Shown here: positions 21,094 to 29,803 of the stretch, in pieces
How positions within the stretch are numbered: the first letter of the stretch is position 1
Layout of the letters: the number at the start of each line of letters is the position of its first letter
Assembly: GCA_031281575.1 (NCBI GenBank)
Contig: JAITFD010000022.1
Span: forward strand, 1 to 41,953
Origin: Mycoplasmataceae bacterium
GTDB taxonomy: Bacteria; Bacillota_I; Bacilli_A; Mycoplasmatales; Mycoplasmoidaceae
Reading direction: 5' to 3'
Length of the DNA stretch: 41,953 bases
The notes under the pieces: model-generated
What the model was told of the DNA's origin: nothing
Seen by the model: the letters and a program-made list of their open reading frames with translations, nothing else
Databases searched by the model: none
Translations under genes and position numbers: made by a program

Positions 21094-21134
21094 TGATGAT
21101 GTTTACTTAAATTAAGAATAATTGTTTTGGTCAT
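21087..21134 (-). CDS. hisL: His operon leader peptide with three consecutive His codons
   Basis: A 15-codon frame MTKTIILNLSKHHHP ending in TAA, between the operon promoter and hisG. It resembles the enterobacterial his leader (Met-Thr-Arg... then a His run then Pro) in layout, with three adjacent His codons (CAT CAT CAC) just before the attenuator hairpin. TATAAT ends 6 bases before its ATG, so the ATG would be at or next to the mRNA 5' end and translation would be leaderless. Its role would be to sense charged tRNA-His. Evidence is positional and compositional; peptide synthesis cannot be shown from sequence. Confidence 0.72.
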   Translation of the reverse strand: MTKTIILNLSKHHHP

Positions 21135-21140
21135 ATTTCT

Positions 21141-21170
21141 ATTATAATATATTTTTTAAAAAAATTGTAA
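21141..21170 (-). promoter_or_regulatory. Promoter of the his operon
   Basis: TATAAT at 21141-21146 and TTACAA at 21165-21170, separated by 18 bases on the minus strand. It is the only good box upstream of hisL-hisG. Intergenic 21012-21225 otherwise holds only hisL, the attenuator and the divergent promoter of the next gene. Confidence 0.65.
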
Positions 21171-21213
21171 AATTAAGTATTTCGCTAACGATTATTTAAA
21201 TTAGTATTCGTTT

Positions 21214-21219
21214 TATAAT
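21214..21219 (+). promoter_or_regulatory. -10 box of the 21226 gene
   Basis: TATAAT, 6 bases before the ATG; leaderless layout, divergent from the his promoter about 70 bases away. Confidence 0.55.
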
Positions 21220-21225
21220 ATAAAC

Positions 21226-22254
21226 ATGTCGAGCATTACAACTGATGATATTGTAAAAAATTATAATTCTTTACTACACCCAGCAAAGAGTCATTGAAAA
21301 ATTAAAACGCTTTTTGAAATGAAAAAAGAGTACGGAATAGAGTTAATTTATCAAACGCATGCCGACTCGTACGATAAAGAAATGGTAAACAATATATTAT
21401 TAATGTTGCCTTATCTCATTTTTGGTTTGGCTGAAACGTTTCTTGCTTTGGAAATTGTCATTTATTTAAATGTCATTTTAATTATTTTGATTGTCATATA
21501 TTCATTTTTATTTATTCGTAAAGTTGTTTCAAATTTCTTTACATTATCACGAAAAAAAGTTATTCGTTATAATTCGTGAAGTTTTGGTGCATGGGCATTA
21601 TTATATCGTAATGATAAACATAAATATAACGGTCGCGAGTGAATGGTTACATGAGAATCGTTTGTTCGCGACTTTAAAGTCAAACACCGATGTACATGGC
21701 CAAACATTTTAGAAATTCGTTTTGCTGAAGCTGGTAAACAAATGACCTGAACATATCGTTGAATGGCGTATGTATATGGAATGTATTGTATTAATGCTAC
21801 TTATGCTACCAAATCACTAAAATTGAAAAAAAAGCGACCACTTTTATTCCATATTTTTCTCTGAAATTTTTTAGCGACGATTTTTTGTTTAATTGTTCCG
21901 GTTTTGCTTGGAAGCTTTTCGGTATGAATCTGATTGTTGGATCCAGAACCCATTTACATCGGTTCGGTTCTTATTGATTCTGATTTTTCTGATATCCCGG
22001 GGTATTCTTTGTTTCCGCCGTTAGCGATTGCTGCAATTAGTATTTGGGTTGTATGAATACTTGGAACTTTTATTTTTCGAATGTTCATTGCACTCAGTTA
22101 TCCTTCAGTTATCAAAAAAGCCTATGATATTTTTCCAAAAGAAGTTGTTCGTGATTTAAAATCATTTCCCGATAGCGGAAATTTACTTACGCGTTATTCA
22201 ATTTATAGTAAAGCCGAAAAATCACCAACTAGTATTAGTAGTGCTGAGTGGTAA
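21226..22254 (+). CDS. Multi-pass membrane protein of unknown function
   Basis: 342 residues, unrecognised. A soluble N-terminal stretch of about 62 residues is followed by two membrane helices (about 63-85 MVNNILLMLPYLIFGLAETFLALEI region and 87-105), a basic loop with many aromatic residues (about 110-205), and two more helices (about 210-235 and 260-285). The C-terminal tail is cytoplasmic and Ser/Lys-rich. No enzyme motif is visible. The frame is supported by regular TGA Trp codons in aromatic-rich loops, and by an intact run from the TATAAT-preceded ATG to TAA. It abuts the stop of the first LRR gene exactly (22254/22255, convergent). Confidence 0.7.
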
Positions 22255-23118
22255 TTAACTAGCGACAATTCAATCGGTTAAGCCGTTTGCTCGGCAAAAT
22301 GCTAATGCCTCAAGCGAAGTAAGTTTACCATTAATTGACTTTACAGTTCCGATCCGTGGAAGTAAATTAACAAAAACGTCGGTTTTTTGATCACCTCAAT
22401 TTGGTATAGAATTATAACCATTAAAAATCAAAGTATCTAAATAATTAAAATCGGTATCGAATAATCCGAAAATATTTGAACAACCGGCCATAAATTGAAT
22501 TTTTGTAATATTAAAGAACTCACCAGCAAAGGCTGTTTTACCAATCTTAGTAATACTGCTTGGAATCGTTAAAAGACCAGAAAAGCCGGTAAAGAAAAAT
22601 GCCGCCTTCTCAATTATCTTAACACCGTCTTTAATTATTAATTGGCCATTTAAATAAGCACAGTTTTTGAATGCAGCTTCGCTGATAGTATGCACATTTG
22701 CCGAAATCGTTAAATCACCAACTAAGCCATTATTATCAATAAATGCTTCAGAACCAATTTCCACAATACTGTATAAACGGCCACGATCATCACGAACAAA
22801 ATCAGGAATAACCAAGTTTTTTGCTTCATAATTAGTATTACCAACTAAAGTGGTTGTTCCAGCTTTTCCACCGCTTGGTTCAGTTAATATTTTTAGCTCA
22901 ACGACTCCAGCAATATAACCAGTTCAGTCGGTTCCGGAAAAATCACATATTTTAACATTGGTCGATGAATTAAAAGCATTTTTACTTTGATCAAAAATAT
23001 AAGCGGTTCCAATTCCACCACCGCCAACAATAACAAGTAAAAATGCTAATAAAAATAACAAAAAATGGGATTTTTGTTTTTGTTTCGCTGGTTTTTTTAC
23101 TACTTTTCGCTTTTTCAT
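22255..23118 (-). CDS. BspA-type leucine-rich-repeat surface protein (paralog 1)
   Basis: 287 residues. The basic N-terminus KKRKVVKKPAKQKQK leads into a membrane anchor (about 20-42, LLFLLAFLLVIVGGGG...), so the protein is displayed outside. The ectodomain has BspA/LRR_5 units such as IVEIGSEAFIDN, TISEAAFKNC, IPSSITKIGKTAFAG and ITKIQFMAGC. The end segment TVKSINGKLTSLEALAF...LTDWIVAS is the diverged version of a C-terminal block shared with the three upstream paralogs. BspA-like repeats mediate adhesion in other bacteria; that role is inferred here. I start at the ATG at 23118; a TTG three codons upstream is the alternative. TATAAT boxes lie about 25-30 bases upstream. Confidence 0.82.
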
Positions 23119-23173
23119 GATTAACAATGATCTATATCCTAATTATATATTATTATAATAATATAATGCGAAA

Positions 23174-24091
23174 TTAGATTGCTGATCAGCTGTCCGGCAA
23201 TTTCGCCCTAGTTTTTAAAAAAGTTAAGACTTCAGTTGAAGAAATCGGACTATTAATTGATTTAACAGTACCGTTTTCTGATGGAGTCCGTAGTTGGGTG
23301 CCAGATTCTCATGCGGGTAATGCGGTTCATCCGTCAACCACAATTGCACTAAATTTTGCTGTACTAAATGTATTTACATATAGCTCTACTCCCTCCATAA
23401 AAACGATTTTATCGCCGATTTCGGCTTCGTTAAAAGAAAATATCCCAAAAAACTGTTCGCCACCTTCAAGAACCAATTTCCCATCAATTCTTGCGTGGAG
23501 AAACGAATTAGCTAAGAAATATTGGGACCCAGTTTTAATAATTAGATCGCCACGAATGTGTACGCTGGCAAAAGCAAATTCATCAACGATTCCGACACTA
23601 CTCGGAATTGTCAAGTTATTAAAACTGACACCTGGTAGTGCGTTATAACCAATATATGTAACACTATCAGGGATATTTAAGATCGTTAATTGGTAACAAC
23701 CATAAAATGCACCTTGGCCAATTTCTTCAAGTTTGCTTGGTAATCACAATTCTCCAGTTAATTTCTGCGAATATGTAAATGAATAATTAATTTGGGTAAT
23801 ATAATAAAAACTTCCGGAAATTTTGACCGCATCGGGAATAACTAAATTATGCGCGGTATAGTCATGATTATCCGGAGCAATTTCGCACGTTCCGTATGAT
23901 TCATTTTCTGGTTCAGTTAATACATTAATTTGTAATGAACCGCTAATATATCCTTTTCAATTTGTCCCATCAGCCCGATAGTTTTTGCTTTCATTACGGT
24001 TTCATTGGATTGATAAGGCAAAAACAATTATGGCAAATATTACACATAATAAGCAACTAATAAGTTTAATTTTGCGTTTAATATTTCGCAT
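23174..24091 (-). CDS. BspA-type leucine-rich-repeat surface protein (paralog 2)
   Basis: 305 residues. Short basic start MRNIKRKIK, then a membrane segment (about 9-28, LISCLLCVIFAIIVFALSI), then QWNRNESKNYRADGTNWKGYISG, which closely matches paralog 3. Repeats include LEEIGQGAFYGC, IPDSVTYIGYNAL, IPSSVGIVDEFAF and similar. It ends with TVKSINSPISSTEVLTFLK...LPDSWSAI, the shared C-terminal block. Several Trp are TGA, so the frame looks broken under the standard code but is intact here. Same strand and close spacing as its neighbours suggest a joint transcript. Confidence 0.82.
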
Positions 24092-24148
24092 AAGATCATT
24101 AATTCAACAATTCAAATATACTTTAATGCGAATAAAAAACAACATATC
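24092..24148 (-). repeat. Duplicated intergenic segment between LRR genes
   Basis: This 57-base spacer shares the pattern AATATACTTTAA-NN-CGAATAAA and further scattered identity with the 56-base spacer at 24941-24996. Both sit immediately upstream of an LRR paralog start, which indicates that gene plus upstream region were duplicated as a unit. Confidence 0.55.
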
Positions 24149-24940
24149 CTATATTGGTGATCAACCACTTGGTAATGAACGAAGTTTTAAATAATCACAA
24201 AATTCAACCGATGATATTGGACTATTAATTGAACGAACCGTTCCTGTTTCGGGCAAATAGCGAAAAAGTTGTCCAGTTGGTCACGTTGGTAAACTTTGTC
24301 ATCCATCAAAAACAATTGACGTGGCGCCTGAATTAGTAAAAGAATTTCAGATCAAACCCGATAGACCGTTCATAAATTTTATTTCTTTTAAATTTTTCGT
24401 GCTATTAAAAGCATTCTGTCCGATATATGTGACCGTACTCGGAAGAACAAGTGTACCCGTAAATGTATCACCATAAAATGCATTATAGTCAATCGTTTCC
24501 ACGCCTTCTTCAATAATTAATGATCCATCCACTGTTGTCACTCCAATAAAAGCCGCACTATTAAGTGTTTTAATATGACCAGGAATTGTTAAACTCCCTT
24601 TTAATTCACATGCCGTAAATCCTTGGTCAGCAATTTCGGTTGGTACATATAATTGATTATTATTCGGATTGCGAACAATTTTTGGCAAAACTAAATTCTT
24701 TGCAATGTATCGCCCGTTGTTACCGCTGATTCGACATGTTCCCATGGTGTCAGCAGTTGGCTCAGTTAATATTTCCATTTCAATCCATCCACTTATATAT
24801 CCTTTTCAATCAGTACCGTTAAAGCGATAAATTTTAAGTTCATTCCGATTTCATTGAATTGATAAGCTGATCGTAGTTGCCGAAAAGATACAAGTTAGCA
24901 AGCAAATAAACAATTTATAATGCTGTTCAATTTTTAGCAT
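24149..24940 (-). CDS. BspA-type leucine-rich-repeat surface protein (paralog 3)
   Basis: 263 residues, the shortest of the group. N-terminal anchor at about 8-29 (KLFICLLTCIFSATTISLSI), then QWNRNELKIYRFNGTDWKGYISG as in paralog 2, then EILTEPTADTMGTC, a segment all four paralogs share (ILTEP...GT). Repeats: IPGHIKTLNSAAF, IEEGVETIDYNAFYGD, LPSTVTYIGQNAF and LKEIKFMNGL. It ends TVRSINSPISSVEFCDYLK...LPSGWSPI. Extracellular by topology; ligand unknown. Confidence 0.82.
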
Positions 24941-24996
24941 AATATCATAGCATCAACATTGTCAATATACTTTAAGACGAATAAATAATAGCATAA
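24941..24996 (-). repeat. Duplicated intergenic segment between LRR genes (second copy)
   Basis: Counterpart of 24092-24148, with the same AATATACTTTAA-NN-CGAATAAA core just upstream of the paralog 3 start. Confidence 0.55.
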
Positions 24997-25938
24997 TTAA
25001 ATTGCGGATCAACTAGATGGTAGATTAACTTTTTTCAAATAATCGAAAACAGCACTCGCTGTAAGTGTGCCATTAATTGAGTAAATTGAACCAGTTGCTG
25101 GTAATTGATAAAATTGATTTAAACCGAGCGACCAGTTCGGTAAGCTATTTCAACCATCAGCAGTAATTTCATCAAGTTTTGCTGAACGAAAAGAATTTGC
25201 TCCCATATTTAATATGCCAGATTTTAACACAATACCGTGAGAAAATTCTGAAGCACTAAAAACCATTGAATCAATTGTTACGCCCCCAGGGATAGTTAAC
25301 AGTTGATTAATTTTTGCATTTCGAAATGCTTGACTACCAAGCAAAGCAACACCTTCTTCAATTACCAATGATTCAAAACTTGTCCCTTGAAATGCATACT
25401 CTTCAACAGTTTCACAAGCGCTAGGAATAACGACTGGTTTAACAAAAGTATCGGCAGAAAAAGCAAGTCGCCCAATATACGTTACGCCTTGTGGTATTTC
25501 AATACCAGTTAAATTCGAACAATTATAAAAAGCACCAGTGCCGATTTTTTTAAGTGTTTTTGGTAATGTGACTGTACCGGTTAAACCTTCACAACTTGCA
25601 AAAGCATTATTAATTTCAGTAACATCATAATATTTACCGTTGATTTCAACAGTTTCAGGAATTACTAAATTATGAGCAGCAAAACCATCATTGCCATTAA
25701 TTGCACATGTTCCGTGGTGGGTTGCGGTTGGCTCAGATAATGATGTCTCGTGAACGGTTCCATCATCATAACCAGCTCAATCTTTTCCGTCGGGCGAAAA
25801 TGCAACTACCGTACGGTTTCATTTGATCGTATAAGCAAGAAAAAAGAGGCTAAATACTGCTGCAATTACACAAGCAATTAAACGCCAGTGTCGCTTATGA
25901 TTAGCATGATTGATTAGTTCCTTGAATTCACTTAACAT
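24997..25938 (-). CDS. BspA-type leucine-rich-repeat surface protein (paralog 4)
   Basis: 313 residues. His/Lys-containing cytoplasmic start, membrane segment at about 18-36 (WRLIACVIAAVFSLFFLAY), then KWNRTVVAFSPDGKDWAGYDDG, the counterpart of the DG/GTDWKGYISG segment of its relatives, and LSEPTATHHGTC. Repeats: ITEINNAFASC-like, LKKIGTGAFYNC, IPQGVTYIGRLAF, IEEGVALLGSQAF. The C-terminus SIYSINGTLTASAVFDYLKKVNLPSSWSAI carries the shared block. Weak -10 candidates (TATAAT, TATAAC) lie upstream in 25939-26005. Confidence 0.82.
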
Positions 25939-26005
25939 TACAAATTATGTTATACGTAATTATTATATTTGTAAATTGATTATTTCCTAATATAATTTAC
26001 TGCAA

Positions 26006-27688
26006 TTATTTTGTTCAATTGAATTCAATTAAAACGCGTCGATTTGGTTCATTTGTTTTTCAGTTATATAAGCAGCCTTCAAATATAACTGTGCCAGATG
26101 AACCAGTTAACTCATTATTACCAGCATAAATAACTATTACACCTTTGGGGTTTTCAAGTGTGCTAATATCATTATTAATTAAACAATATCAGCCACCGCT
26201 CAAGTCATATAACGGTGGTGGTGTCGATCTTTTGTATCCACTGATAAAACCAGAAATATTAAGGGGACTGTTGGTTACTCAATAGTAATTTTTAATACTT
26301 CAATTGGGATTCATTGATCCAACTAAAAATTGCAAAAATATTGCATTAAGATAACCAGCATCTGTTGGTTGTGGTGCACCAGTAATTACTTGTCCACTAA
26401 ATGTACCAGATGTTTGGCGAACATATAATCATTCCGTTAATCCTAAGTTATATCCAGCGTTCGATTTTGGCGAAAGATTAGCAAAATTATTTGTGATGTA
26501 ATTAATGTATTCGTTCAATGAATTAAATCCACAATTAAATGTTCCAGCACTTGGATATGTGGTATTCGCAAATTGATTATGCAAATAACTAAATTTTAGA
26601 TATGGGTAAGCGGATAAATCACCATCAAAAAAATCCAACCCTAAAACATCAATGTAGTTTAATTGTGGTAGATTTGCGTTCGATCAGAAATCGTTTCCAC
26701 AATACACAGTGATTTCATCTGTTGAGATTTTGTAATTATCATTAATGTTTGTTGCGCCAAGAAAAAGAAAATCATAATTGATTTGTGTTAATCGATCGAA
26801 TTCAGCACCAAAAAAGAAGTTAAATAATAATTCGATTGAGTTGGTATAATCATCAAGTGGAAAGGCGCCGCTAATTAATTCGAAATCAAATTTGATCTCG
26901 CGTAAATCACTAAATTTACAACCAGCGAATGTATTATCCCCAATCGATACATTTGATGGAACTCCGTGTAAAGTACCGGAATTAAGGAAGACGGCATTAT
27001 CAAAAAATTTTGCGTCATTAAATTCAAGCACTTTTAAGTGTGAAAAATCAACATTCGCAAACGTTGAACAAGCGGTATCAATGGGAAATCCCGCTGTTAG
27101 ATCAGTATAAGTGTAATAAGAAAAATCCGCTTCATCTAATGCCAATTGCCGAACATTCGAAAAGTCAGTTAAAGTATTACCCGATCCACTAAATGTAAAA
27201 TTCGCCGCACTAACATAGTTGGAATGAACAAGTCCAACAAATTTTGTATAACGCAAATCAACTCGATATAAACGGTGAAAAAAGCGATTTATATTGGCGT
27301 TACTATATCGCCCTAACGAAAATGCACCAATTGATGCACCAGGCGATACGATATATTGATTTGATAAATCGAATTCATTTGCTCCTTCGCCGCCGTGTTC
27401 GGCTAAATAACGATCAAGCGTAACTTCGTTTTCCATACTATCGAGAAATGCCGGAGCAAAACCGGTAATTGCTGGTTGTCCATTATTTAAAATTGTATCA
27501 TTCATTGCATAAAAATCATTGGTGACAGGTAATTCAACCATTTGGATGTCTTCATCATCATCTTTTTGTTTTGGAAAAGCTAATCAAATAATTAATAATA
27601 CGATTCCGATCAAAAAAATCGTTACACTAAATGCAATAAGAAACTTTTTTCATCAAGATTGACTATCAACAACCTTATGTAACTTCAT
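26006..27688 (-). CDS. Large membrane-anchored surface protein
   Basis: 560 residues. A Trp-Trp-Lys cytoplasmic start is followed by one membrane segment (about 16-38, FLIAFSVTIFLIGIVLLIIWLAF), an acidic stalk (KQKDDDEDIQ) and a large ectodomain. The ectodomain carries irregular LRR or DUF285-like strands (LRYTKFVGLVHS, VRQLALDEADFSYY, LKVLEFNDAKFFD, LREIKFDFEL) and then a Ser/Asn/aromatic-rich C-terminal domain of about 200 residues that I do not recognise. It lacks the C-terminal block of the four LRR paralogs downstream. It is the first gene of this minus-strand surface-protein cluster, with TATAAT about 11 bases upstream of the ATG. Adhesion or host interaction is inferred from location only. 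Confidence 0.75.
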
Positions 27689-27754
27689 ACTATATTATTA
27701 TTATAAATATTTATATATTTATAGGAACATAAACGGCTGCATTTGCGATGTCAT

Positions 27755-27760
27755 TATAAT
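27755..27760 (+). promoter_or_regulatory. -10 box of the ABC-F gene
   Basis: TATAAT, 8 bases from the ATG at 27769; near-leaderless layout. Confidence 0.55.
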
Positions 27761-27768
27761 TAAAGATA

Positions 27769-29301
27769 ATGAGTATACTGACAGTTAACGGATTGTCTTA
27801 TTCCGTCAAAAATAAAGAATTATATCAAAATGCTAGTTTTAATCTGAATAAAGAAGATCACATGGGAATTGTTGGCCAAAACGGGACTGGTAAAACAACA
27901 TTAATTAATATCCTGATTGGGAAAATTGAACCGAATCAAGGGGAAATCTTTTGACAAAAAAATATCCAAATTGGTTATTTAGATCAACACGTTGAAATGG
28001 ATCAAAATCAAACAATTATGGAATATTTAAAAACATCCTTTCAACATTTATTTGATGTTGAAAAAGAATTAAATACAGTTTATGAAAAAATGGGTGAATC
28101 GATGACTGATGAATTAAGTAATCGTGCCGAAGAATTAGCAAATAAATTAACTTATAGTGGTTTTTATGATATTGAATCAACCATCAATAAAGTTGCCGCG
28201 GGATTAGGTGTGCAAAAATTAGGCATGGATAAAAAAATTAGTGAAATAAGCGGTGGGCAAAGAGCGAAGGTAATATTAACTAAGTTATTATTAGAGTCAC
28301 CAGATGTACTAATTATGGATGAACCAACTAACTTTCTCGATAAAGAGCACGTGGAATGATTAGCGAAATATTTAAAAAATTTCGAAGGCGCTTTCATTGT
28401 TATTTCCCATGACTTTGACTTTTTAAATTTGATTACTAATTGCATTATTGATATTGAATTCAAACAAATCAAAAAATACACTGGTAATTTTCAACAGTTT
28501 ATGAATTTGAAAGAAGAAAATCGAAAAAATCATGCTTTGCAGTATGAAAAACAACAAAAAACAATTGAGCACTTACAACAATTCATTAGTCGTTTTGGTG
28601 CAGGAACACGAGCAAGCATGGCGCAAAGTCGGCAAAAACAACTTGATAAAATGGACATTATTCCACCGGCAAAAACATTAGAAAAACCCAATTTTGTATT
28701 CACTTCTTTGCCAGTTCAATTTGGTACAATCTTAAAAGTTGAAGATCTAATCATTGGATATGATCACCCGTTGTTACCACCAATTAGTTTTAAATTAGAA
28801 TCTGATCAAAAAATTTTAATTAGTGGTTTTAATGGAATTGGTAAGACAACATTAGTAAAAACATTAATGCGACAAATCAAACCATTAGGTGGATCTTTTC
28901 ATTGAGAACAACAAGCAAAAATTGGTTATTTTGACCAAGATCTAGAATGAGAAAATCCCGGCTTAACACCGTTTGATATTATTAAGAAACAATTTCCCAA
29001 TGTTGATGATGTAACGGCACGAAAAATGTTAGCACAATGTGCGGTTAAGGGTAAAATTGCCATGCAACCAATTAAAACATTAAGTGGTGGTGAGCAAGTA
29101 AAGGTGAAATTATGTATCTTAATGAACACAAAATGTAATGTTTTAATTCTTGATGAACCAACCAATCACATTGATGTTGATTCAAAAGCCGTATTAAAAG
29201 AACAATTAATCAAATGAACTGGTGCAATCATTTTAATTACCCATGAACATAATTTTTATGAAGGTTGGATTACCGAAACAATTAAAATTAATAAAAAATA
29301 A
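27769..29301 (+). CDS. ABC-F family ATPase (ribosome-associated translation factor)
   Basis: 510 residues with two ABC ATPase domains and no membrane segment, the ABC-F pattern. Domain 1: Walker A GQNGTGKTTL (about 37-46), signature ISGGQRAK, Walker B VLIMDEPTNFLD. Domain 2: Walker A GFNGIGKTTL, signature LSGGEQVKV, Walker B VLILDEPTNHIDV. The interdomain linker is the charged coiled-coil-like segment EENRKNHALQYEKQQKTIEHLQQF (the P-site tRNA interaction motif region). ABC-F proteins bind the ribosomal E site and rescue stalled or antibiotic-bound ribosomes. The subgroup (EttA, YdiF/Uup or other) cannot be set by eye; length and short linker fit the YkpA/YdiF side. Downstream is tRNA-Phe. Confidence 0.93.
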
Positions 29302-29331
29302 ATACTCGGTCCATTAATTGCATAATCATTC

Positions 29332-29337
29332 TATAAT
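29332..29337 (+). promoter_or_regulatory. -10 box of tRNA-Phe
   Basis: TATAAT 9 bases before the first base of the tRNA, the usual distance for a start just upstream of the mature 5' end. Confidence 0.55.
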
Positions 29338-29346
29338 ATTAATATA

Positions 29347-29422
29347 GGCTTCATAGCTCAGGTAGTAGAGCAACAGACTGAAAATCTGTGTGTGGGCGGT
29401 GCAAATCCGTCTGAAGCCACCA
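29347..29422 (+). tRNA. tRNA-Phe (GAA)
   Basis: A 76-base cloverleaf with encoded CCA. Acceptor arms GGCTTCA/TGAAGCC, D stem GCTC/GAGC, anticodon stem ACAGA/TCTGT with loop CTGAAAA (anticodon GAA), and T stem GGCGG/CCGTC with one G-T pair. Two elbow positions are unusual: the T loop reads TGCAAAT, with G at position 55 instead of U, and the 8-base D loop AGGTAGTA has A where G18 is expected. G19 and C56 are kept. The paired change at 18 and 55 suggests a compensated tertiary contact rather than an error. Spacing to the ABC-F gene is 45 bases. Confidence 0.95.
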
Positions 29423-29491
29423 TTTAAATCGATTGGTTTACACCGTTTTAAGACAAAAATTCAAATCACTGTCATTTCTTTGCTTTTTACC

Positions 29492-29497
29492 TATAAT
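29492..29497 (+). promoter_or_regulatory. -10 box of the small membrane protein gene
   Basis: TATAAT, 9 bases before the ATG at 29507; the gap ends in ACGGA, a weak ribosome-binding sequence. Confidence 0.45.
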
Positions 29498-29506
29498 ATA
29501 GACGGA

Positions 29507-29737
29507 ATGGCAAATCAAAGTTTACGCCAAACTGCAGTAACGTGATTTTTAGCTGCAACCATTATTTATGGTCTTAGTGTTATTGCATTAATTTGATTGC
29601 TACCAATGTATATTTGCTACAAAAATGCGCTTCACGATAACAAATCGCATATTTGACTTGCTATTTTCTCAATGATTTTCGCATTTCCGCTTGGAATTGT
29701 TGCTGGCGTATTTTTACTTATTTCAGGTGGCGAATAA
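29507..29737 (+). CDS. Small two-helix membrane protein, unknown function
   Basis: 76 residues, intact only when TGA is Trp. Two hydrophobic segments (about 11-37, TWFLAATIIYGLSVIALIWLLPMYI, and 50-72, LAIFSMIFAFPLGIVAGVFLLIS) are joined by a short polar loop CYKNALHDNKSH. Similar small membrane proteins are common and unassigned. Placed alone between tRNA-Phe and the P-type ATPase; it could be a regulator of that transporter, but nothing proves it. Confidence 0.6.
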
Positions 29738-29787
29738 TCTTGTTTCATTCTTACATCTTAATATCACATAACAAATCTTTTTTATGA

Positions 29788-29793
29788 TATAAT
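29788..29793 (+). promoter_or_regulatory. -10 box of the P-type ATPase gene
   Basis: TATAAT with 10 bases to the ATG at 29804; the gap repeats the motif as ATGATATAAC. Confidence 0.45.
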
Positions 29794-29803
29794 ATGATAT
29801 AAC

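Noticed and set aside
21012-21225. T-box riboswitch upstream of the his operon
   Set aside because: The leader is too short and lacks a specifier loop and T-box sequence; the His-rich leader peptide with switching hairpins explains the region better.
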